Below, piece by piece: positions 1 through 7,939 of a stretch of DNA of 64,000 nucleotides. Source of the DNA: Kineosporia succinea (GTDB lineage: Bacteria; Actinomycetota; Actinomycetes; Actinomycetales; Kineosporiaceae). The notes under the pieces were generated by a model that was not told where the DNA came from, searched no databases, and worked only from the letters and a program-made list of their open reading frames with translations. The stretch spans positions 806,001-870,000 of the forward strand of contig NZ_JAUSQZ010000001.1 of the NCBI RefSeq assembly GCF_030811555.1, written 5' to 3'. Numbering within the stretch: position 1 is the stretch's first letter; every line of letters begins with the position of its first letter. A program made the position numbers and the translations under genes.

Positions 1-813
1 GAGAATGACCTCGATGCCGGCCTCGTGCAGCGCCCGCACCATGGCCTTGAACTCCTGCACCTGCGAACCCGGCGTGGGCAGCGAGCTGTACTTCGGGTCG
101 GGCGCGAAGAACCCGATCGTGTTGTAACCCCAGTAGTTCGACAGGCCCTTGTCGAGCAGCGTGGAATCGTTCGCGAAGTGGTGCACCGGCATGAGTTCCA
201 CGGCCGTGACGCCGAGAGCCTTGAGGTGGTCGATGATCGCCGGGTGCGCCATCGCGGAGTAGGTGCCGCGCATGGCTTCCGGGATGTCGGGGTGCGTCTG
301 GGTGAGGCCCTTGACGTGCGCCTCGTAGATCACGGAGTCGGCGTACTCGTGCTGCGGCGGCCGGTCCGTGCCCCAGTCGAAGAACGGGTTGATCACGACC
401 GAGCGCGGCATCGCGGCGGCCGAGTCCTCGTCGTTGCGGCTGTCCGGGTCGCCGAAGTCGTAGCTGAACAGGCTCTGGCCCCACTGGAACTGGCCGTCGA
501 TGGCCTTGGCGTAGGGGTCGAGCAGCAGCTTGTTCGGGTTGCAGCGGTGCCCGGTGGCCGGGTCGTAGGGGCCGTGCACCCGGTAGCCGTAACGCTGCCC
601 GGGCTCGATGCCGGGGATGAAGGCGTGGTGCACGAAGGCGTCGACCTCGGGCAGATCGATGCGGGTCTCGTTGCCCGCGTCGTCGAACAGGCACAGCTCG
701 ATCCGCTCGGCGACCTCGCTGAACAGGGCGAAGTTCGTGCCGTACCCGTCGTAGGAGGCCCCCAGTGGATAGGCCTTGCCGGGCCAGACCTGGTGCGGAG
801 CGGCGTCAGACAT
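1..813 (-). CDS. glgX: Glycogen debranching enzyme GlgX, N-terminal part (cut by window edge)
   Basis: Predicted to hydrolyse alpha-1,6 branches of glycogen or related alpha-glucans in the cytoplasm. The 271 codons present carry the CBM48/isoamylase N-terminal domain (YPLGASYDGYGTNFALFSEV near residue 16) and enter the GH13 barrel (YEAHVKGLTQ, ELMPVHHF, NYWGYNTIGFFAPDPKYSS). The catalytic Asp/Glu residues lie beyond the edge, so activity cannot be judged. The ATG at 813 has a purine-rich stretch (AAAAAAGGGACA) just upstream. It is divergent from dps across about 270 bp. GlgX rather than TreX/isoamylase is chosen from the overall start and FAPDPKY region; the two are close relatives. Confidence 0.88.
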   Translation of the reverse strand, partial: MSDAAPHQVWPGKAYPLGASYDGYGTNFALFSEVAERIELCLFDDAGNETRIDLPEVDAFVHHAFIPGIEPGQRYGYRVHGPYDPATGHRCNPNKLLLDPYAKAIDGQFQWGQSLFSYDFGDPDSRNDEDSAAAMPRSVVINPFFDWGTDRPPQHEYADSVIYEAHVKGLTQTHPDIPEAMRGTYSAMAHPAIIDHLKALGVTAVELMPVHHFANDSTLLDKGLSNYWGYNTIGFFAPDPKYSSLPTPGSQVQEFKAMVRALHEAGIEVIL

Positions 814-1000
814 GAAGATGTCCCTTTTTTCTGCGACGGGGAGGTTGAAGCGCGACTGAACTGCACCACGGAAAACCGCACTCCGCCACCGGACGGCAGG
901 GACCTCAGCTCAGGGACGAACCCGATTCTGACCAGCCACTCTTAGTAGCACCTAAGTCCTCCAAGATCCGCCCGGAAGCCCCTGACCTGCGGCGATGAGC

Positions 1001-1019
1001 ATAGGTTAGGCTCACCTAC
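1001..1019. promoter_or_regulatory. IdeR/DtxR-type iron box upstream of dps
   Basis: The 19-mer ATAGGTTAGGCTCACCTAC matches the IdeR/DtxR consensus TTAGGTTAGGCTAACCTAA at 16 of 19 positions. It sits 68 bp upstream of the chosen dps start. Iron-loaded IdeR/DtxR commonly controls iron-storage genes in actinobacteria; whether it represses or activates here is not visible. A poorer partial dyad (CTTAG-N6-CTAAG) lies near 941-956. Confidence 0.75.
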
Positions 1020-1043
1020 TTCTTTTGACAGAATCAAAAGAAG
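1019..1043. promoter_or_regulatory. Perfect 10-5-10 inverted repeat abutting the iron box
   Basis: CTTCTTTTGA (1019-1028) and TCAAAAGAAG (1034-1043) are exact reverse complements separated by CAGAA. The repeat starts at the last base of the iron box and ends 43 bp before the chosen dps start. It is AT-rich in a GC-rich genome, as operators of dimeric regulators often are; a Fur/PerR-like or other stress regulator is possible. An mRNA hairpin is the alternative. Confidence 0.5.
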
Positions 1044-1086
1044 GGTCCAGGCTCGTGCTCAGCACCCCGAGAGAAGGAGCATGACC

Positions 1087-1584
1087 ATGACTACCATCGC
1101 TTCCGCCAACACCGGCATGAACGGCTTCCACGCCTCCGCGATCCTGGGCGCGAACCTCCAGCGCGTCCTCGTCGACCTGGTGGCCCTGCACCTCTACGGC
1201 AAGCAGGCCCACTGGAACATCGTGGGCAAGAACTTCCGCGACCTGCACCTGCAGCTCGACGAGATCGTCGACCTGGGCCGCGAGCACAGCGACACGATCG
1301 CCGAGCGCATGCGCGCCCTCGACGTGGTTCCCGACGCCGGCCCCAAGGCCGTGTGCGCGCAGACCACGCTGACCGACTTCGGGTCCGACGAGGTCGACAC
1401 CACCGAGGCCGTCGACAAGATCACCGTGATGCTCCGCGAGGTCGCCGCCACCGCGCGCGCCGTGCACGACGACGTCGACAGCGAAGACCCGACCACGGCC
1501 GACCTGCTGCACACGATCATCCACGACCTGGAGAAGCAGGCCTGGCTGATCTCCTCGGAGAACCGCAAGCCGCGTAAGGCCTGA
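1087..1584 (+). CDS. dps: Dps family DNA-protecting ferroxidase
   Basis: Ferritin-like Dps protein, expected to form a dodecamer that oxidises and stores iron and protects DNA. The ferroxidase signature is present: KQAHWNIVGKNFRDLHLQLDE, with the His, Asp and Glu of the inter-subunit site, and the C-terminal helix EKQAWLISSE. Start choice: AAGGAG at 1074-1079 is 7 nt from the ATG at 1087 but only 1 nt from the in-frame ATG at 1081, so 1087 is preferred (165 aa, normal length). An iron box and a second dyad lie directly upstream. It converges on the PfkB kinase gene. Confidence 0.93.
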   Translation: MTTIASANTGMNGFHASAILGANLQRVLVDLVALHLYGKQAHWNIVGKNFRDLHLQLDEIVDLGREHSDTIAERMRALDVVPDAGPKAVCAQTTLTDFGSDEVDTTEAVDKITVMLREVAATARAVHDDVDSEDPTTADLLHTIIHDLEKQAWLISSENRKPRKA

Positions 1585-1617
1585 TCTCACCAGCACAATG
1601 AGGGACGCGTCGGTCAC

Positions 1618-2616
1618 CTACGGGTGACGGTCCGCCTCTGAAGGGCCCGGGTCCCGGAAGGACCGCGCGAGCGCGGCGAACCCCGGATGACCCGCGGCAC
1701 CCCGGTGCCGCAGCTTGTGCCTCACCAGGCACATTCCGAGCTGCACACCCTGTTCCAGATTTCGCGGGTGGGGACTGCCGGCTACCAGCATGGCCAGCAG
1801 TCCCGCCGCGAAGACATCCCCGGCACCGGTGGAATCGGCGATTTCATCCGGTGTCAGCGGCGTTCGGGACACCACGAAGTATTCGTCCCCCGCGACGACC
1901 GTGATCCCGCCGGGCGCCTTGACCAGTCGCGTCGCCCCGAACCGGTGCCCCTCCAGCAGTTCCTGCTCGGCCCGGTTCAGCAGCAGGTGATCGGCGAGCC
2001 CGATGATGCCGAGGATCTCCGGCGTCGGCTCCGCGCACCAGACGTGCCCCGGGTCGACCGTGATCACCACCCCGGGCGCCCGCTCACGCAGCGCGCCGAG
2101 CAGCCGCAGCAGCACCGCCGGCGTCTCCGGGTCGAGGAACGACGTCACGTGCACCACCCGGGCCCGGGCCAGGTAGGCGAGCACCTCGTCGAAGCGCCCG
2201 GCCAGATACCGCGCCGTCTCCTCGTTCGCCCCGATGTGGGTGAGCAGCGTGCGGTCCCCGTCGTGGGTGAGGGCCAGGCACGTCCCCGGCCGGCGGGACG
2301 AGTGCCCGAGCACGCTCAGGTCGACGTCCCCCCGGTCCGCGAAGCCGTTGAAACCCGCGCCCGCCACCCCCACGTACCCCAGGGACAGGCCGAGGTCGCA
2401 CGCGCTGAGTGCCTCGACCACGTTGAACGACGAGCCACCGGCCGTGACCGTGACCCCTGACGCCTCGAGGCGCGGGAGCAGGGCGACCACCACGTCCTCA
2501 GGCACTGCCGTCTCGGTGCCGAGCGGCCCCGGCAGGGGCGACCCGGCGGGCAGAGGCGCGATGTAGTCGAGGTTGAGCGCACCGACGGCAACGACGTCGA
2601 ACATGGCGCCCATCAT
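1618..2616 (-). CDS. PfkB family carbohydrate kinase
   Basis: ATP-dependent sugar kinase of the ribokinase/PfkB fold, about 332 aa. The N-terminus MFDVVAVGALNLDYI is the usual first strand and substrate-binding turn. The C-terminal signature DSTGAGDVFAAGLL holds the GAGD motif with the catalytic-base Asp. The mid region (TVDPGH, LLLNRAEQELL) is typical. The substrate cannot be told from sequence. Start is uncertain: ATG codons at 2616, 2613 and 2604 lack a clear ribosome site, and 2604 begins the conserved fold. It converges tail to tail with dps with only 33 bp between. Confidence 0.85.
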   Translation of the reverse strand: MMGAMFDVVAVGALNLDYIAPLPAGSPLPGPLGTETAVPEDVVVALLPRLEASGVTVTAGGSSFNVVEALSACDLGLSLGYVGVAGAGFNGFADRGDVDLSVLGHSSRRPGTCLALTHDGDRTLLTHIGANEETARYLAGRFDEVLAYLARARVVHVTSFLDPETPAVLLRLLGALRERAPGVVITVDPGHVWCAEPTPEILGIIGLADHLLLNRAEQELLEGHRFGATRLVKAPGGITVVAGDEYFVVSRTPLTPDEIADSTGAGDVFAAGLLAMLVAGSPHPRNLEQGVQLGMCLVRHKLRHRGAAGHPGFAALARSFRDPGPSEADRHP

Positions 2617-2656
2617 GCACGGCCCCGGTCGTGCGCGGGCCCCGCACCGTTCTCGG

Positions 2657-2911
2657 TCAGTCCATCAGGCCGGCGTCCTGGCCCGAGGCGCCCTCCTTCT
2701 GCTCGGGCTGCGGGCCGTCGGCCACCTGACCTCCAGTGAGCTGCTCGTCCGACTTCTGCGACGGGTAGCCGGCGAAGCCCTCCTTCTCGTCCGGAGCGTC
2801 TTCGGGATTGCCGCCGCTGCGCACGTCACCGGTCTTCTTCGCGGCCGGGTCGGGGTCGCCGGCGTTGACGCCCTGCCGTTCGACCAGGTCGTTCGTGTCG
2901 TTGTCACTCAT
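2657..2911 (-). CDS. Small acidic disordered hypothetical protein
   Basis: 84 residues, rich in Asp, Glu, Gly, Gln and Pro, with no hydrophobic core, signal peptide or recognisable domain (starts MSDNDTNDLVERQG). An AAGG stretch lies about 7 nt before the ATG at 2911. An overlapping frame on the same strand is nearly as long but is Arg/Thr/Ala-rich, as shadow frames in this DNA usually are. I do not recognise a function. It may share a transcript with the sugar kinase 40 bp downstream. Confidence 0.5.
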   Translation of the reverse strand: MSDNDTNDLVERQGVNAGDPDPAAKKTGDVRSGGNPEDAPDEKEGFAGYPSQKSDEQLTGGQVADGPQPEQKEGASGQDAGLMD

Positions 2912-3060
2912 CGTCCGACCTTGTCATCAATAACCCGCTGTCGCACTCGCATCGCACCCTGACCCGAGGCGTCCAGTTTTCCGCGTGAGTCATGCGCAGA
3001 ATCGAACGATCCGCAGCCGGATTCGGATCTGACTCCGGGGGTTCGTCAGGGGGATCAGTC

Positions 3061-3753
3061 ATGAGCAGGCACTATCCGGTCATCAGCCATCGTGTGCTCG
3101 ACGGCGCGCCGCCGCCGGCACCAGAACCCGGTCGCACGAGGGTTTTCCGCCTCGACGACGGGCGGCACGTCCTGTCCGACGCGGCGGCACCGGGCACGCC
3201 GGTGGTGGCCGTCACCGAGATCGACATGAGTGAGCAGGTCGACGTCCGGGTGCACACGCGGCTGAGAGAACGCCGTCTGTCGCTGGGCACGCCGATCCGG
3301 GTGGTGTTGCGGTGCAGCGTGTTCGACCCGGTGGAGGTGGCCCAGACCCGCACGAGCCTGGCCGTCGCCCAGCTGCACGAGCACCTGACCGGGGCGGTGC
3401 TGGTGATCGCGAAGGCCACGCGGCGCGGGCCGGGCTTCGACGACCGGTTGCGCCAGATGCTCGCGACGCGGCTCTATCCCCCGCCCGCGCGGCACGCGGT
3501 GCCAGGGATGAGGATCGAGGTGCTGGAGGTGTCAACGGGGTTCGCCGACCGGCCTCGGCGATCCCGGGCCGCGGGTGCTGCCGGTTCTTCGGCCGGGCTG
3601 ACCGAGTCGGCACGGCAGGCGGGCACCTACTACGGCGACGGCTCGTACGGCGGTTCGGGGCATCACGGCTCGGGACACCACGGCTCGTCCGGCTACTCGG
3701 ACTCCGGCTCGTCGGACTCGTCCGGCGGCGGGGGCGGCGGGGGCAGCTGGTGA
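3061..3753 (+). CDS. Hypothetical protein with Gly/Ser/His-rich tail
   Basis: About 230 aa from the ATG at 3061, which follows a GGGGGATC ribosome site; an upstream in-frame ATG at 2992 would only add a Gly/Ser-rich extension. Residues 1-165 look like a folded alpha/beta domain (TEIDMSEQVDVRVHTRL, LAVAQLHEHLTGAVLVIAKATRRG). The last 50 residues are low complexity (GSGHHGSGHHGS, then Ser/Asp-rich, then a Gly run). No signal peptide or membrane segment. Function not recognised; the His/Gly tail could bind metal or be a flexible linker. Confidence 0.55.
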   Translation: MSRHYPVISHRVLDGAPPPAPEPGRTRVFRLDDGRHVLSDAAAPGTPVVAVTEIDMSEQVDVRVHTRLRERRLSLGTPIRVVLRCSVFDPVEVAQTRTSLAVAQLHEHLTGAVLVIAKATRRGPGFDDRLRQMLATRLYPPPARHAVPGMRIEVLEVSTGFADRPRRSRAAGAAGSSAGLTESARQAGTYYGDGSYGGSGHHGSGHHGSSGYSDSGSSDSSGGGGGGGSW

Positions 3754-4013
3754 CGGCAGCCCGGCCGCCGCATCTTCGGTCCACCACCTCACCGGAGGGC
3801 TGAGAGTGGGCCGGTGAACCTCACCACCCTCGCCCGCCCGATCCACCGAAACCCCTTACGAGACAGTAATTCCCGAGCCGCGTCCAACCTGGTGCAAGGC
3901 CGGCGCGCGCGAGCGCGTCGACACCACCGCCACCGGGGCCTTCGCCGAGCCCGCCCACCTGAGCCGGCGCGCCGCGTCCGTCGTCTGGCCCGCCGACCGC
4001 ACCCGCGAACGTG

Positions 4014-5261
4014 CTAAGGCTGGTGCCCGGCGTACTCGGACTCCGGGATCAGGTCTTTCGTGAAGGGTGCCCGCAGCGTCGGCAGCAGGTGCCGGAAATT
4101 CCACACCAGCGCGGCGATCGCGATCAGGCCGTAGACCGCGCTCAGGATCAGCCGCCCCTGGGTGCCGGTGACCGGGAACTGCACCAGAAACAGGATCAGC
4201 AGGAGCCAGGCCGAGCGGCGGTGGAAGTGCAGGCCGAGGATGAGCGCGATGCCGAGCATGGTCTGCGTGGCGGTCAGCAGCACCTCTTCGACCTGCCGGT
4301 CGTCGAGCGGGAGCGCCGCACTGCCGCCACCCGCCCAGTAGGCCATGGGCAGCGAACCCACCAGCAACGTCCACTGATTCACCTTCGACGAGATCAGCGT
4401 GCCGATCGCCGCGGTGGCGTTGCCGCGCGCGGCGAACATGATCGCGATGATGAACTCCGGCGCCTCGGACGCCAGCGGCGCCACCCACTGCACCAGCAGG
4501 AACTCGTCGACGCCGAGGGCACCTCCCCCGTCGACCAGGCTGTGCGCGAACGGCTCGGCCGCGAGCAGCACCACCACCGCGGCGAACCCGAACAGGGCGA
4601 CGAGCGTGATCCGGCGGGCGCGGGTGGGCAGGGCACCGATGACGGCGGACGTGCCGCGCAGGTTGGGTTCCTCGACCTCACCACGGCTGAGCCGCCAGGC
4701 GTAGAACACGAACCAGGCGAACAGCACCACGCCCATCCAGACGTGGATCTGGCCGGTCAGCGGCATGACGAACGCGAAGATGCCCGCCGCGAGCAGGAAT
4801 CCGAGCTCGAGCCGGTTACCGGCGTCGAGCGGCAGTGTGTGCCCGCGCCGTTGGTGCACCCGCTTGAGGCCCCACAGACCGACCAGCACCACGACCGGCC
4901 AGCCCAGCCCGAGCAGCAGCCGGTTGGAGCCGGTCATGTTGGCGGCGGCGTACTGCACGTAGGCCGGGTCGCTGCCCGCGGTGTAGGCGTAGTAGAGGTC
5001 GACCGCGTACTCCGGCAGCACCGCGATCAGGGCCAGGATGGCGATCGCGAGCCCGCCGGAGATGTCGACCTGGGCCGCCTCCGCCGCCCAGGCCAGCACG
5101 AACGAGGCCGCGAACACCGCCGCCCCGAACACGAGAATGGCTGCCACCGGCTCGATCTCGGCACCTAACAGGCGAATGACGACGGCCGGGGCGGCCAGCA
5201 GCACACACAGTCCGACCGACCGGACCAGCCGGCTCCTGTGCGTGGTGACGCTGTCGCTCAC
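4014..5261 (-). CDS. Sodium/calcium exchanger family cation antiporter
   Basis: Predicted inner-membrane cation antiporter of the Ca2+/cation superfamily, with about ten hydrophobic segments. Both inverted alpha repeats are visible: alpha-1 (GGLAIAILALIAVLPEYAVD) and alpha-2 (APLASEAPEFIIAIMFAARG followed by GNATAAIGTLISSKVNQW), each with the acidic PE residues that line the ion pathway. Start: GTG at 5261 has GAGGAGA 8 nt upstream (415 aa). The frame stays open further 5', but that stretch is repeat DNA with a 22-bp period and is not credible protein. The exported ion (Ca2+, Na+ or K+) is unknown. Confidence 0.85.
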   Translation of the reverse strand: MSDSVTTHRSRLVRSVGLCVLLAAPAVVIRLLGAEIEPVAAILVFGAAVFAASFVLAWAAEAAQVDISGGLAIAILALIAVLPEYAVDLYYAYTAGSDPAYVQYAAANMTGSNRLLLGLGWPVVVLVGLWGLKRVHQRRGHTLPLDAGNRLELGFLLAAGIFAFVMPLTGQIHVWMGVVLFAWFVFYAWRLSRGEVEEPNLRGTSAVIGALPTRARRITLVALFGFAAVVVLLAAEPFAHSLVDGGGALGVDEFLLVQWVAPLASEAPEFIIAIMFAARGNATAAIGTLISSKVNQWTLLVGSLPMAYWAGGGSAALPLDDRQVEEVLLTATQTMLGIALILGLHFHRRSAWLLLILFLVQFPVTGTQGRLILSAVYGLIAIAALVWNFRHLLPTLRAPFTKDLIPESEYAGHQP

Positions 5262-5317
5262 AGTCGTGGTCTCCTCATCCGGGGCTGCCGGGCACCAGCA
5301 TGCGCGGACGCCGCGAA

Positions 5318-5446
5318 CCCGGCCATTCCAGACGTCGGACCCCGCCGTTCCAGACCTCAGGCCCGGCCGTTCCGCACGTCGGCCCCAGCCGTTCCACATG
5401 TCGGGCCCGGCCGTTCCACACGTCGGGCCTGGTCGCTCCCGGCCTC
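5318..5446. repeat. Six tandem copies of a 22-bp degenerate repeat
   Basis: A GCCGTTCC-like core recurs at 5322, 5344, 5366, 5388, 5410 and 5432, exactly every 22 bp. Consensus is roughly CCGGCCGTTCCACACGTCGG plus GC. The middle copies are most alike and the outer copies most diverged. A 22-bp period is not a multiple of three, so this is unlikely to be coding. It lies between the antiporter start and the pectate lyase terminator. Function unknown: operator array or simple tandem duplication. Confidence 0.8.
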
Positions 5447-5468
5447 GGGAGGGATCCGCCAAAGCAGG

Positions 5469-5498
5469 CCGGTCCGGCCCCTCGCGGGACCGGACCGG
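5469..5498 (-). terminator. Likely terminator of the pectate lyase gene
   Basis: CCGGTCCG (5469-5476) and CGGACCGG (5491-5498) form an 8-bp stem with further GC pairing inside. On the minus strand the hairpin starts 42 nt after the pectate lyase stop and is followed by a short T-containing stretch (TGCTTT). Confidence 0.55.
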
Positions 5499-5539
5499 TC
5501 TTCTTCCCCTGAAAGCCGCCGTTCGGCAGCGGGTCTCGC

Positions 5540-6412
5540 CTACTTGTAGGTGATGTCCGAGGAGGAGTACTTGCAGTACGTGCCGTCGGCGCCGGAGCCG
5601 GTCTTGGTCGGCTCCTTGCCACTGCTGTTACCGGTGAACTTGTCGCAGATGGAGATCTTCTTGCTGTCGTCGTACAGCCGGATCCACTTGAACGTGGCGG
5701 TGTCCTTGTAGTTGGTGTTGATGCCGGCCAGCGACTTGCCCGGCGAAACCGCGATCACGTTGTAGATCTCGACGTTCTTCTGGTACTGCGTCGAGCAGTT
5801 GCCGCACGAGCGGAACAGCTTGCCGAAGTCCTGGACGACGAAGTTCTGGATGATGAACCGGCCGGGGCCGTTGTCCTGGAAGACCTTGTCGCTGGCCTTC
5901 TTCGCGCCGCCGCCGTCGATCTGCATGATCTGGCCGGAGACCTTGCCCTTCTGCGTGGCGGCGTCCTCGCCCACGTCCTCCCACCAGACGTTCTGCAGGA
6001 GGCAGGTGCCCTCACAGTGCACGCCGTCGCCGGCCTTGTTGCCGATGATGACGTTCTTCAGGGTGCCGCCGTTCTTGACCACGAACAGCGGGTCCTGGCT
6101 CTCGGACTGGTCGCCGCCCCAGCCCTGGAACCGCTTGAGACCACCGTCGTACGTGCCGCTCACGGTCTTGGTGGCGGTCAGGTTGGTGGTGCCCTTGGCC
6201 GTCGGCCAGGTCAGGCTCAGCGCACCGGCCTTGGTCGGGATCGCGACCGGCGTGGAGGCGGCGGCCGCCGTGGTGACGGACGTGCTGCTGGTCGCGGCGG
6301 TGGCCACGGTGCCGGCGGCAGCGGCCAGCACGACGGCGGCGGCGATGCCGGTCCAGACCCGTCGACGGGTGCTGAACGCGCGCTTCAAACGGCCACGCGA
6401 GGGGCTTTTCAT
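5540..6412 (-). CDS. Secreted pectate lyase, PL3 family
   Basis: Extracellular lyase expected to cleave polygalacturonate or pectate by beta-elimination, Ca2+-dependent. A Sec signal peptide spans about residues 1-40 (basic MKSPSRGRLKRAF..., then Ala/Val-rich core). The mature domain is a short right-handed beta-helix typical of PL3: GDGVHCEGTCLLQNVWWEDVGEDA, QIDGGGAKKASDKVFQDNG, QNFVVQDFGKLFRSCGNC, with several Cys able to pair. Length 290 aa fits the family. Start ATG at 6412 has GGAAAGGGA about 7 nt upstream. A terminator follows at 5469-5498. It stands alone, with no other pectin genes in view. Confidence 0.88.
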   Translation of the reverse strand: MKSPSRGRLKRAFSTRRRVWTGIAAAVVLAAAAGTVATAATSSTSVTTAAAASTPVAIPTKAGALSLTWPTAKGTTNLTATKTVSGTYDGGLKRFQGWGGDQSESQDPLFVVKNGGTLKNVIIGNKAGDGVHCEGTCLLQNVWWEDVGEDAATQKGKVSGQIMQIDGGGAKKASDKVFQDNGPGRFIIQNFVVQDFGKLFRSCGNCSTQYQKNVEIYNVIAVSPGKSLAGINTNYKDTATFKWIRLYDDSKKISICDKFTGNSSGKEPTKTGSGADGTYCKYSSSDITYK

Positions 6413-6731
6413 GCGGATTCCCTTTCCGGGGCGGACGACGGCGCTCCGAGTGCGCCGTCGATTCAGACACAGGGGGCCGGTAAGCCATCAGGCCCGCCCT
6501 GAACGGGCCTGAATGCAGCCGGGCGGGCCTGCCCTGAACAGGCCCACGCAGCCGTTGCGCTCACCGGCGCCCCGCGCTTCTGACGTCCCCTAAGTCCGCC
6601 GCCGGGGCCGAAAGGTTGCCCCGCCCGGGGAATTTTTCTCCCCCGGCCGTGAACCCTTGCGGCGAAAGGCCTCCGACCAGGCGGGAGAACGCTCCGAACA
6701 CCCCCGGCTACAGTCGGCCCACACCTGGATC

Positions 6732-6764
6732 AAGGAGACAAAGAGGATGTCCACATCCGGTTGA
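6732..6764 (+). other. Strong ribosome site with a five-residue open frame
   Basis: AAGGAG at 6732-6737 is 9 nt from ATG 6747, which encodes only MSTSG before TGA. A perfect hairpin follows about 50 nt later. This could be a leader peptide, a small RNA with a fortuitous start, or the head of a broken gene; I cannot tell which. Confidence 0.3.
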
Positions 6765-6813
6765 TTGGCGCCAGAGCCCGCACACGCTGAACTGAAGACG
6801 CGGCCTCTGACCG

Positions 6814-6848
6814 CCGTGACCGGCTCCCCCATCTGGAGCCGGTCACGG
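6814..6848. terminator. Perfect 14-bp hairpin, terminator-like
   Basis: CCGTGACCGGCTCC (6814-6827) and GGAGCCGGTCACGG (6835-6848) pair perfectly around the 7-nt loop CCCATCT. There is no T tract on either strand, which is common in high-GC actinobacteria. No gene obviously ends here. Confidence 0.5.
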
Positions 6849-7093
6849 CCGGAAGGCACCGCGTCCCGCCGACATCCCTCCGTCGCGGTCGTGGTGCAGG
6901 TGCGTGCCCGGTTCGGGCCCCCGTGGGGCGGGCCCCTCGGGGCCGGGCGCGCACCGCCTCGTCACCCCCGAAAGCCCATCAGTCACAGGTCGCCCGCTGA
7001 ATCACCGCGACCGGCCGCGGCTCCCACAGCCCGCCCCGGTTCGTGCCACCCCTTCCGGGCCCACCAACGACGTCTCACCGAGCCACCGGCCGG

Positions 7094-7828
7094 TCACCCA
7101 CGCGTCCCCCGTTGCCCCACCACCGCCGAACCCACCGCCGAACCCACCGCCGAACCGGCCCCGAACAGAACCCCGGCCGCGAACGCGACCGCCGCCCGGC
7201 CACCCCACCCCGACGCCCCCGACAGTCCCGACCATCCCGCCGACCCCCGCAGCCCCGGCCACCCCGAGAGGGTGAGGGAGACGCTCGGCCGGACCGGCGC
7301 GTCGGCCACCGCCCCCGACCGGCCCCCGGACGGCACCACCGTGAGCTCCGGCCGCCCCACCCCGGGCGACGACTGCGCCGGGATACGCGCTCCCGGCACC
7401 GGCACGCTGCGCACCTGCCCGACCGCCAGCAGCACCTTCGACAACGGCGGGCTCTTGCTCTCCCAGACCAGCACCTCCAGCCGCCCGAACCGCGCCAGGC
7501 GGGCGAAGCGGCCGTCGGACGAGGCCACCACGAACCGTCTGCACCCTCGCCCCGCCCAGGCCTCGGCGACCTGCAGCAGCGCGTTGTCGGCGGCATCCCG
7601 CTCGTCACCGACCAGGTGCAGGTCGACCCCCAGCCGGATCAGCTCGGACCGGCGGTCGGGCGCGATGCGCGAACCGGCGCAGGCCGCGATCACCCGCTCG
7701 ACCGGCTGCGCCGCCGCCACCAGCGCGGGCACCTTGGTGCGCACCGTCTGCAGTTTCGGCTGGGCCCCGAGACAGCTCTCCAGATCGAGCAGGAGCACAG
7801 CCCTTTCACTCCCCGTTGTTTTCCCCAC
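7094..7828 (-). CDS. NYN/PIN-like domain protein with C-terminal membrane segment
   Basis: Residues 8-135 resemble a NYN (PIN-fold) RNase domain: LLLDLESCLG with an acidic pair in the first strand, VGDERDAADNALLQ with the mid acidic cluster, and RRFVVASSDGRFARLA, the usual SSDG.F element. A linker with many Pro/Gly/Ser follows, then a hydrophobic C-terminus (AAVAFAAGVLFGAGSAVG) with a short GSAV repeat from 12-bp DNA repeats. GTG at 7828 is my start because the frame is open to 7957 but would overlap the divergent BrkB gene; its ribosome site is weak. A membrane-anchored nuclease is an inference; the first-strand motif is divergent from the canonical form. Confidence 0.6.
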   Translation of the reverse strand: MGKTTGSERAVLLLDLESCLGAQPKLQTVRTKVPALVAAAQPVERVIAACAGSRIAPDRRSELIRLGVDLHLVGDERDAADNALLQVAEAWAGRGCRRFVVASSDGRFARLARFGRLEVLVWESKSPPLSKVLLAVGQVRSVPVPGARIPAQSSPGVGRPELTVVPSGGRSGAVADAPVRPSVSLTLSGWPGLRGSAGWSGLSGASGWGGRAAVAFAAGVLFGAGSAVGSAVGSAVVGQRGTRG

Positions 7829-7939
7829 GAACCGACGATGCCAGAAAGGTGCCGTTCGCCGGAAAGTGCGGCCCCCACGTGCACCACCGGTCTCGGTGAG
7901 CCCCAGCCGTCGCTCCCCCGGATCGCCGATCCGCGCCGG

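Larger units (their letters stand above)
6413..7093. other. Long intergenic region with hairpins and a minimal reading frame
   Basis: 681 bp with no convincing gene. It holds the pectate lyase promoter side with an 8-bp inverted repeat at 6489-6511, an imperfect C/G-rich dyad near 6629-6656, a strong Shine-Dalgarno sequence followed by a five-codon reading frame at 6747-6764, and a perfect 14-bp hairpin at 6814-6848. A 90-codon open frame on the minus strand (6590-6859) runs straight through the hairpin and shows no family features. Confidence 0.5.

Noticed and set aside
3890-4013. Possible gene remnant on the plus strand before the antiporter stop
   Set aside because: Only a short frame with GERVDTTATG-like composition; no start or homology I can support.
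5262-5462. N-terminal extension of the antiporter by about 67 residues
   Set aside because: The stretch is the 22-bp tandem repeat read out of phase; the GTG at 5261 has a perfect ribosome site.
6590-6859. Minus-strand 89-codon gene
   Set aside because: Runs through the perfect hairpin, has no ribosome site and no family features.
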